A program made the position numbers and the translations under genes. DNA of 19,890 nucleotides, taken from contig CAYSHK010000076.1 of the NCBI GenBank assembly GCA_964430935.1, positions 1-19,890 of the forward strand. The letters run 5' to 3'. Under the pieces are notes generated by a model that worked only from the letters and a program-made list of their open reading frames with translations, was not told the origin of the DNA and searched no databases. The stretch comes from Thermopetrobacter sp964430935 (GTDB taxonomy: Bacteria > Pseudomonadota > Alphaproteobacteria > Rhizobiales > Aestuariivirgaceae). This document shows, one piece after another, positions 14,717-19,890 of the stretch (position 1 is the stretch's first letter; each line of letters starts with the position of its first letter).

Positions 14717-15922
14717 ATGAAACCTGAAAAATCCGCACTATGTCCTGCACCCCCGCTTCCACTTGCGGTCCGCGGGGTGCTGGCTTTCGTTGTGCTCTTT
14801 CTGCCGCTGGTACTTTCCACGACATCACCTCCGGCATTCGCGGCCGCAGCATACCGCTCCCTGCACAACAGGGAAACCGGGATCCGCTTCGACTATCCGG
14901 CCACGTGGAAATACGGCCTGGAACGGGATGGTTCCCTGGTCATCCGGGGACGCGGAGGAACACCTCCGCAATATGCCTTCATGGTCGTCCAGACACTTTC
15001 CGGCACCACGGACGCGGCCGGCAGTCTGGATGCCGTGCTCCGCAAAAGCACCCGCCTGAAGGGCTTTCGACTCATTCTGCGGGGCGAGGAGAAGCTCGAT
15101 GCCGGCAGAGCCCCCTATTTCGTCATCCGCTATGAAACTCCGCTCCACGGCCAGCCCGTGGTCTGGAAGCACATCCACCTCGCCGTCTCCGACGGCCGCT
15201 CCGTCCATCTTCTCTCCTATCGTGCGCCTGAAAGCATCTTCGGGATCTACAAGAAACATTTCGACCATCTCGTCCTGAGTCTCTCCTTCACCGGCGCGGG
15301 ATCCCCGGCCGCGACGCCACGGCCCCGCAGGCCGGTATCCGCCAGAACACCCATCCGCTTCGTACTGGATGAGGGCTGGCTCAGCGATTACGTCGGCGGA
15401 TACCGTTTCCGCCTGCCTCCGGCCTGGCGGTACGAGGTGAAGAAGAACGTGATCTACGCTTTCTCCCCTTCCGGACGCGCCGGATTCTTCGCGCTGGGAG
15501 ACGTGGTGGACGGGCACGTGGATGCCGGGGCCTGGGCCGATGCGGCGGAAAAGGCCCTGTCGGGCCGGCTGGGGTTCATGGAGAAACGGCTGCTGCGCTC
15601 CAATTTCAAATATCTCGGATACGTGCCGGAAGGCATGGAGTACATCGTACGCGACTACGAGGGACACATCGGCCGCACCCCGGTACGCGGACATGTCCTC
15701 TATGCCACCTACGGCCTGCGGGTCTACGTGGCCGGCATTTTCCTGAGCCGCAGGAACCGTCGGGGCGTCCGCGAGATCGAGGATGTCCTGAACGATTTCG
15801 AGACCACAATCGGAAGTCTCGAGGAGGCATCCACTCCGCCCGCCTCCGCCACCGCCCCCGCTACGAAGGGAACGCCGCGGGGCGGCTCCGTCTCGATAGG
15901 CGCGCCGCCGCCCGCAAGGTAG
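14717..15922 (+). CDS. Exported protein with two tandem PsbP/DUF1795-like domains
   Basis: Unknown function. The 401-aa protein has a signal peptide (hydrophobic VLAFVVLFLPLVL, cleavage near AFA-AA at ~42-44). Two domains follow that look like internal repeats. The first (~46-192) starts GIRFDYPATWKYGLERD and the second (~225-372) starts GGYRFRLPPAWRYEVKKN. RFDYPATWKY (57-66) and RFRLPPAWRY (230-239) align directly. Both then run into beta strands and end in an amphipathic helix (YKKHFDHLVLSLSF and EIEDVLNDFETTIGSL). This layout resembles the PsbP/DUF1795 (DcrB-like) fold, which occurs in many bacterial exported proteins of unknown role. A Pro/Ala/Thr-rich tail follows. AAGGGG lies 6 bases or so before the ATG. 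A possible -10 (TATAGT, 14688-14693) lies upstream. It is 71 bases before the zinc-ribbon gene, probably in one transcript. Confidence 0.7.
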   Translation: MKPEKSALCPAPPLPLAVRGVLAFVVLFLPLVLSTTSPPAFAAAAYRSLHNRETGIRFDYPATWKYGLERDGSLVIRGRGGTPPQYAFMVVQTLSGTTDAAGSLDAVLRKSTRLKGFRLILRGEEKLDAGRAPYFVIRYETPLHGQPVVWKHIHLAVSDGRSVHLLSYRAPESIFGIYKKHFDHLVLSLSFTGAGSPAATPRPRRPVSARTPIRFVLDEGWLSDYVGGYRFRLPPAWRYEVKKNVIYAFSPSGRAGFFALGDVVDGHVDAGAWADAAEKALSGRLGFMEKRLLRSNFKYLGYVPEGMEYIVRDYEGHIGRTPVRGHVLYATYGLRVYVAGIFLSRRNRRGVREIEDVLNDFETTIGSLEEASTPPASATAPATKGTPRGGSVSIGAPPPAR

Positions 15923-15953
15923 GCGCGGGTGGAAAAATCCGGGGGCGTCACGG

Positions 15954-15974
15954 CGTTTCCCGTCAAGGGAAACG
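15954..15974 (+). repeat. Small hairpin between the PsbP-like and zinc-ribbon genes
   Basis: CGTTTCCC (15954-15961) and GGGAAACG (15967-15974) form a perfect 8-bp stem with loop GTCAA. No T-run follows, so it is not a clear terminator. It lies 9 bases before a strong Shine-Dalgarno (GGAGGTGA, 15983-15990) and could modulate stability or translation of the downstream gene. Confidence 0.5.
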
Positions 15975-15993
15975 GAACATACGGAGGTGACGC

Positions 15994-16545
15994 ATGTATT
16001 GCAGGAACTGTGGTGCCCGTATCCCCGACGATGCGAACTTCTGTCCGGAATGCGGCGCCCCGGCTTCCGGGGAGGAGCACGGCGGGAAACCGGGAGCGGC
16101 CGCCGAAGCCGCGCCGCCCGCCGCCGAGCGCCCGAAAATGGCGACGTGGAAGAAGGTCCTGCTCGGCATCGTCGGCGCCATCGTCCTCGCGGTCTCGCTG
16201 GCCATCTTCCTGACGGGCTCGCTGGTGGATGCCGTGGACAGGCAGCTCGCGGCGCTGCGCGCGGGCGACGTGGACGCCGCCTACGCCATGACCTCCGACG
16301 CCTTCAAGCGCGCGGTTTCCCGCGAGCGTTTCGCGGCGTTCCTGAAGGCCAATCCGGCGCTCATGCACGTCACCGACCACTCCTTCACCACGCGCGAACG
16401 GGAGAACGGCATCGGCACCCTCAAGGGCACGCTGGAAACGGAGAACGGTGGACGGATCCCGGTCGTCTACAAGCTGGTCGAGGAAAACGGCGCATGGAAG
16501 ATCCTGAGCCTCACCCTGCCGAAGCAGGGCGTGTCCGACCAGTGA
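15994..16545 (+). CDS. Zinc-ribbon single-pass membrane protein with NTF2-like tail
   Basis: Unknown function. The 183-aa protein starts with a four-cysteine zinc ribbon, MYCRNCGARIPDDANFCPECG (C3, C6, C17, C20). An Ala/Pro/Glu-rich linker follows (to ~48), then one membrane helix at ~54-74 (VLLGIVGAIVLAVSLAIFL). The last ~105 residues are probably extracytoplasmic: LVDAVDRQLAALRAGDVDAAYAMTSDAFKRAVSRERFAAFLKANPAL and then beta strands ending GAWKILSLTL. This pattern resembles DUF4864/DUF4878-type NTF2-like domains. The zinc ribbon should face the cytoplasm. The start is well supported by GGAGGTGA 3-10 bases upstream, an exact match to the 16S anti-Shine-Dalgarno. It converges on htrA with a 15-base gap. 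Confidence 0.78.
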   Translation: MYCRNCGARIPDDANFCPECGAPASGEEHGGKPGAAAEAAPPAAERPKMATWKKVLLGIVGAIVLAVSLAIFLTGSLVDAVDRQLAALRAGDVDAAYAMTSDAFKRAVSRERFAAFLKANPALMHVTDHSFTTRERENGIGTLKGTLETENGGRIPVVYKLVEENGAWKILSLTLPKQGVSDQ

Positions 16546-16560
16546 CCGCCGGCGGCGTCC

Positions 16561-17997
16561 TCATCGCCTGAGCCGCATGATCCTCCCCCGCCGGTCCACG
16601 GCGACCTGCCAGATGCGCTCCCCCGAGGCGAGAAGATTCTTGAGATCCTTCACGTTGCGGATCTTCTCGCCGTTGACCTCGAGGATGATGTCGCCCGTGC
16701 GGAAGCCGGCCCGCGCCGCGGGGCCGCCAAGCACCTTCACGATCACCACGCCGGTGCTCGCCGGGTTGCGCAGGCCCAGTTCGTCGATGACGGCCGGATT
16801 GAGATTGGCCACCTTGAGGCCGGTGAAGAGGGTCAGCCCGGAAATGACCGTTTCATTGCGCGGCGGGGTCTCGGGAGGCGCCACGCGGCTCACGGTGATT
16901 TCCATCCGCTCGTCGTTGCGCATGACGGAGAGATGCGCCTTCCGGCCCACGGGGCGTCCCGCGTAGCGGTATCCGAACTCCCGCACATCCCCGATGTCGT
17001 GTCCGTCCACGGCCACGATCACGTCGCCGCGGCGCACGCCCGCCTTCTTCAGCGGACTGAGCGGATGCAGCTTCACGACCAGCGCCCCGCCGGGCCGCTT
17101 CAGGCCGAGGGACTCGGCGATGTCCGGCGTCACCGCCTGCAGATAGACGCCGGCCCAGGGCCGCACGATCCGGCCGCCCTCCCGCACGTTGGCGATCAGC
17201 GTCTTCACCATGTTGGAGGGGATGGCGAAGCCGATGCCGTTGGAGCCGCCGGAGCGGGAGAAGATCATTGTGTTGATGCCCACCAGCTCGCCCTTCATGT
17301 CGACCAGCGCGCCACCCGAATTGCCGGGATTGATGGCCGCGTCGGTCTGGATGAAGAACTGGTAGTTGGACTTGCCGATGCCCGTGCGGGCGGTGGCGGA
17401 GACGATGCCCTGGGTCACCGTCTGCCCCACGCCGAAGGGATTGCCGATGGCCAGCACGATGTCGCCCACCTCCAGGGCGTCGGAGTCCCCGATCTTCAGA
17501 TAGGGCAGCTTCTCCGCCGCGTCGATCTTCAGCAGGGCCAGATCCGTGCGTTCGTCGCGCAGGATGAGCCGGGCGCGGAACTCCCGCCTGTCGGAGAGCA
17601 CGACGCGGATGTCGTCGGCGTCCCGGATCACGTGGTTGTTGGTGACGATGAAGCCGGTCGGCGTGATGATGACGCCGGAGCCGAGCGAATTGCGCACCCG
17701 CTCCCGCGGCCGGCCGAAGAAGAGGTCGTCGTCGAAGAAGCGCCGGAAGAAGGGATCGTCGAACAGGGGCGAGCGCACCCGCACGATCTTCTTGGCATAG
17801 ACGTTGACGACGGCGGGCTTCGCCTTCTTCACCACCGGCGCGAAGGTGAGCTTCATTTCCGCCAGCGAGCGGGGCACCCGCTCCCGGGCCACCCCCGCCG
17901 CCGAAAATCCCTGCAGCAACACCATTGCGGCGAGCAGCAAGACGGAAAGGGCGGCGAACCTGCCGCGCAGCGGGCAAAACCTGAATTCAGTGCTCAT
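16561..17997 (-). CDS. Periplasmic HtrA/DegP-type serine endoprotease
   Basis: Envelope protease/chaperone of the Do (DegP/DegQ) family that degrades misfolded exported proteins. The 478-aa product has an N-terminal hydrophobic segment (FAALSVLLLAAMVLLQGFSAAGVA) as export signal. The trypsin-like domain carries the triad H122 (TNNHVI), D152 (ERTDLALLKID) and S227 (NPGNSGGALVD). The LA-loop region SPLFDDPFFRRFFDDDLFFG is rich in Asp and Phe. Two PDZ domains follow, about 283-375 (GVYLQAVTPDIAESLGL, LSPLKKAGVRRGDVIVAVDG) and 395-470 (GVVIVKVLGGPAARAGFRTGDIILEVNG). The ATG at 17997 was chosen because it gives a standard signal peptide; the open frame reaches back to 18144 but overlaps the mazF 3' end. 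The Shine-Dalgarno is poor. It lies 37 bases downstream of mazF on the same strand. Confidence 0.93.
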   Translation of the reverse strand: MSTEFRFCPLRGRFAALSVLLLAAMVLLQGFSAAGVARERVPRSLAEMKLTFAPVVKKAKPAVVNVYAKKIVRVRSPLFDDPFFRRFFDDDLFFGRPRERVRNSLGSGVIITPTGFIVTNNHVIRDADDIRVVLSDRREFRARLILRDERTDLALLKIDAAEKLPYLKIGDSDALEVGDIVLAIGNPFGVGQTVTQGIVSATARTGIGKSNYQFFIQTDAAINPGNSGGALVDMKGELVGINTMIFSRSGGSNGIGFAIPSNMVKTLIANVREGGRIVRPWAGVYLQAVTPDIAESLGLKRPGGALVVKLHPLSPLKKAGVRRGDVIVAVDGHDIGDVREFGYRYAGRPVGRKAHLSVMRNDERMEITVSRVAPPETPPRNETVISGLTLFTGLKVANLNPAVIDELGLRNPASTGVVIVKVLGGPAARAGFRTGDIILEVNGEKIRNVKDLKNLLASGERIWQVAVDRRGRIMRLRR

Positions 17998-18034
17998 ATG
18001 CCTGTGCCTGCAACCTTGCATCCGGCGCGGTATT

Positions 18035-18388
18035 TCATTTTCGTGGATTTTTCCGCGCAAATCCGAGAACGAACAGCAGCGACCGCTCCAGCCTTTCCAT
18101 GATCCCCGCATCAAGATGTCCGATTCGGGAACCGACCTTTTCACGCCGCAGTGTCAGCAATTTGTCCGCCATGATCTGAGACGGACGGGCAAGCCCGTTT
18201 TCCGGCGCGGGTTCCACGGTGATGCGCAACAGCGGCGCATCCACTACATGCGAGGTCAGGGGGCAGACAATGATGCTGGCATGATCCGCGTTGAGATGGT
18301 CCGTCTGCACGATCACGGCCGGGCGTGGCTTGCCAAAATCTCCCGGCGCGCTGATGGTGACGACATCCCCTCTCTTCACTCCCGTCAC
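18035..18388 (-). CDS. MazF/PemK-family toxin (endoribonuclease)
   Basis: Probable ribosome-independent mRNA interferase of a type II toxin-antitoxin pair. The 117-aa product has the MazF-fold motifs KRGDVVTISAPGDFGKPRPAVIVQTD, SIIVCPLTS, RPSQIMADKLLTLRREKVGSRIGHLD. The strand-loop RPAVIVQ arginine and the CPLTS threonine/serine are at the usual active-site positions. Translation starts at a GTG (18388), 3 bases after the stop codon of the antitoxin gene, consistent with coupling; a second GTG at 18379 is possible. The C-terminal tail (ERLERSLLFVLGFARKNPRK) completes the fold. No damage to the frame was seen, so the toxin is probably functional. Confidence 0.88.
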   Translation of the reverse strand: MTGVKRGDVVTISAPGDFGKPRPAVIVQTDHLNADHASIIVCPLTSHVVDAPLLRITVEPAPENGLARPSQIMADKLLTLRREKVGSRIGHLDAGIMERLERSLLFVLGFARKNPRK

Positions 18389-18391
18389 CCG

Positions 18392-18613
18392 TCATTCCAG
18401 AGGATTGTCCGCCTGCACGGCCTCGATGAAATCCATCTCGGCGTTTTGCGCGTCAGCCAGCGAGACCCGGCGGGATTGCGCACGCACCATTTCGGCAAAG
18501 CCCGGCGCCCCGGTATCCGGCACCAGAAGGCGCACCTGCCGCAACGGCACCTCCCGCCGCGCCCCGCACTCTTCGGCGGCGTTCTTCCTTGCACGATCGA
18601 CATGCATCGGCAT
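18392..18613 (-). CDS. MazE-type antitoxin (DUF3018 family)
   Basis: Small 73-aa cognate antitoxin upstream of the MazF-like toxin. The core VRLLVPDTGAPGFAEMVRAQ is close to the DUF3018 antitoxin-MazE signature (QIWVPDT-x-PGFAEE), followed by SRRVSLADAQNAEMDFIEAV, typical of the acidic toxin-neutralising tail. The basic N-terminal part (VDRARKNAAEECGARREV) probably binds the operator. The ATG at 18613 has GGGAG 10 bases upstream; a second ATG at 18607 is less well placed. The open frame further upstream (to 18766) is Cys/Arg-rich and unlike a protein. Gene order antitoxin-toxin with a 3-base gap is standard. Confidence 0.85.
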   Translation of the reverse strand: MPMHVDRARKNAAEECGARREVPLRQVRLLVPDTGAPGFAEMVRAQSRRVSLADAQNAEMDFIEAVQADNPLE

Positions 18614-18651
18614 GACAGGGCAGCTCCCAAATCGACAGTCACCACATAATG

Positions 18652-18680
18652 AATGTAACACGTCCACACCCCGCCGCCAA
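18652..18680 (-). promoter_or_regulatory. Probable promoter of the mazEF-like pair
   Basis: On the minus strand TTGGCG (18680-18675) and TACATT (18657-18652) are 17 bases apart, each matching 4 of 6 consensus positions. Transcription would start about 32 bases before the antitoxin ATG at 18613. The rest of 18614-18817 shows no gene that I can support, and no clear autoregulatory palindrome was found. Confidence 0.35.
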
Positions 18681-18817
18681 CGCTCTTCGCCCCGACCGGA
18701 ATGCTCATGCCGACAGCAACGCCAACGGCAGGCTGCCGAGGTGGAAGGTTGACCATGCAATGACATGCCTGCTCCGGTTGCGGCCGGAAGACCATGATTG
18801 GTAAAACAGATGCAGGA

Positions 18818-19890
18818 TTATATAAAAAGGTCGGGAAAGATAACTTTAAGCCAGTCCATCAACGCCTTGATCCAGTCAAATTTGGAGGCCAGCCACCCTG
18901 CGCCCCCTATCAAGCCTGCCTGGATTAGGCGAGAGCCTATATTCACTACTAATTTAGCCAACTTCCTCAATTCTATATCAATATTTTTATCCATTTCCTC
19001 AAGGAGGATCTGAGATTTATCAACTAGCCAAGCACCAATCTTTTTGATTATGTTGCCAATGCTTTTCAATGCATCGAGCGCCCGGGCTTTCGCGACATCT
19101 TTCAGGCGATCGATGTCGATGATATCCGTCAGCCGCTCTTTCAGTTTCCGCAGCAGGTCCGGGATATGGGGATCAGCAATCCGCTCGCCCAAATCCTCCA
19201 AGTCTTGCGCCATTTCCTCAACGACTTCAGGAGTTGCCCGCACTTCTTCCTCGGAAAGCTGCTCGGCTTCATCCGTTTGCCGCTCCCAAAAACGGAAACG
19301 CTCGAGGAAGCCGTGCAATACCCTGAGCTGTGTTTCCATCTTACGCCGCAGGACTTCCGGCCAGGCAAGGCGCTCGTCCTCGCTCATGCCTTCAAAATAG
19401 GCGCGCAATTCTTCCACCTGCATGGCAAGCTGCCGTCCCTGACTTTCATCCAGCGGCGCTTGCTCAGGGATGAGCCGCAACAGTTGTTCGAGCTCCACCA
19501 TCATGCGGGGGTCAATGGCGTTGGTCCGGCCATCCTGCCGCAGGGTTTCCACCATCTGTCGCAGCTGGCGCGCCAGTGCATGCAACGTGGCCTGCAATTC
19601 CTCATCAGAAAGCCCCTGCGCATGCACGGGCCGCTGCTTGAGCATTAGCCGACCATCAATCCATTCAACCTCTATGGTGGCTCCTTCTTGTGGTGGAATG
19701 GCCGGATTTTTCCTCTCCTCATCCCCATCAGATGGAGGTGGAGACGGGAAATCCACCTTGCACCCATTCTCCTCGATCAGTCGCCTGATCTCGGCATTGA
19801 CGACCTTGGGGCCTTGTTTCCACAGGGCTTCGGGACGCAGCACGCGGGCGCGTTGCAGCTCCGGGCTGGACGCGCAGTAGCAGGGACTGC
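18818..19890 (-). CDS. Unrecognised partial protein, runs off the right edge
   Basis: Function and family not recognised. The frame has no stop between 18818 and the window end, so the N-terminus is probably missing; a GTG at 19843 would give 341 aa, but coding-like sequence (PELQRARVLRPEALWKQG) continues upstream of it. Visible parts: a linker rich in Pro and acidic residues (FPSPPPSDGDEERKNPAIPP), a short beta-like segment (ATIEVEWIDGRLMLKQRP), then long charged helices that may form coiled coils (ELQATLHALARQLRQMVETL, EEVRATPEVVEEMAQDLEDL, PDLLRKLKERLTDIIDIDRL). The C-terminus is more hydrophobic (LVVNIGSRLIQAGLIGGAGW, WIKALMDWLKVIFPDLF) and could contact a membrane. Base composition falls sharply toward its 3' end (18 of 60 G/C at 18961-19020 against 40 of 60 at 17701-17760), which suggests acquired DNA. 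Confidence 0.6.
   Translation of the reverse strand, partial: SPCYCASSPELQRARVLRPEALWKQGPKVVNAEIRRLIEENGCKVDFPSPPPSDGDEERKNPAIPPQEGATIEVEWIDGRLMLKQRPVHAQGLSDEELQATLHALARQLRQMVETLRQDGRTNAIDPRMMVELEQLLRLIPEQAPLDESQGRQLAMQVEELRAYFEGMSEDERLAWPEVLRRKMETQLRVLHGFLERFRFWERQTDEAEQLSEEEVRATPEVVEEMAQDLEDLGERIADPHIPDLLRKLKERLTDIIDIDRLKDVAKARALDALKSIGNIIKKIGAWLVDKSQILLEEMDKNIDIELRKLAKLVVNIGSRLIQAGLIGGAGWLASKFDWIKALMDWLKVIFPDLFI

Noticed and set aside
18614..18766. Upstream in-frame extension of the MazE-type antitoxin
   Set aside because: The added residues are Cys/Arg/Trp-rich and unlike DUF3018 proteins. The ATG at 18613 has a GGGAG ribosome binding site and gives the usual family length.

Overview
The window looks like the chromosome of a GC-rich alphaproteobacterium. 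Three things point there. A 5-aminolevulinate synthase (Shemin-pathway HemA) is present. The gene order glyA-nrdR-ribD-ribE-ribH-nusB is typical of that class. A PccB-type propionyl-CoA carboxylase and a SLAC1-family channel resemble those of the same group. Most of the window is ordinary core genome. The last ~1.1 kb is compositionally different and may be acquired DNA. No genus can be named from the sequence alone.

Layout, left to right. A PsiE-family membrane protein lies at the left edge (+), preceded by a perfect 10-bp-arm inverted repeat. It converges on a six-gene minus-strand run: glyA, nrdR, ribD, ribE, ribH, nusB. ATGA overlaps join nrdR/ribD and ribH/nusB. The run makes one-carbon units and riboflavin and includes the ribonucleotide reductase repressor NrdR and the antitermination factor NusB. 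Upstream of it lies hemA (-), which has its own strong intrinsic terminator. A ~300-bp intergenic region separates hemA from the divergent thiI (+) and carries a perfect 7-4-7 inverted repeat.

Middle. A Tat-exported YkuD L,D-transpeptidase (-) and a SLAC1/TehA-family channel (-) are followed by pccB (+). pccB has a 5' region with a TATAAT box and then, 73 bases further on, a canonical intrinsic terminator ahead of the start codon. Next are a secreted, methionine-rich cytochrome c'-like protein (-) and the AAA+ ATPase RarA/MgsA (-).

Right part. An uncharacterised exported protein with two tandem PsbP/DUF1795-like domains (+) is followed by a zinc-ribbon single-pass membrane protein (+). A periplasmic HtrA/DegP-type serine protease (-) sits directly downstream of a MazE/MazF-type toxin-antitoxin pair (-). 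The window ends in a partial, AT-richer, unrecognised gene (-) that runs off the right edge.

I see no complete novel multi-gene system. The best leads are the possible attenuator or small RNA before pccB, the Met-rich cytochrome, the PsbP-like/zinc-ribbon pair, and the foreign-looking right edge next to the mazEF module. No tRNA, rRNA, CRISPR array or insertion sequence was recognised.
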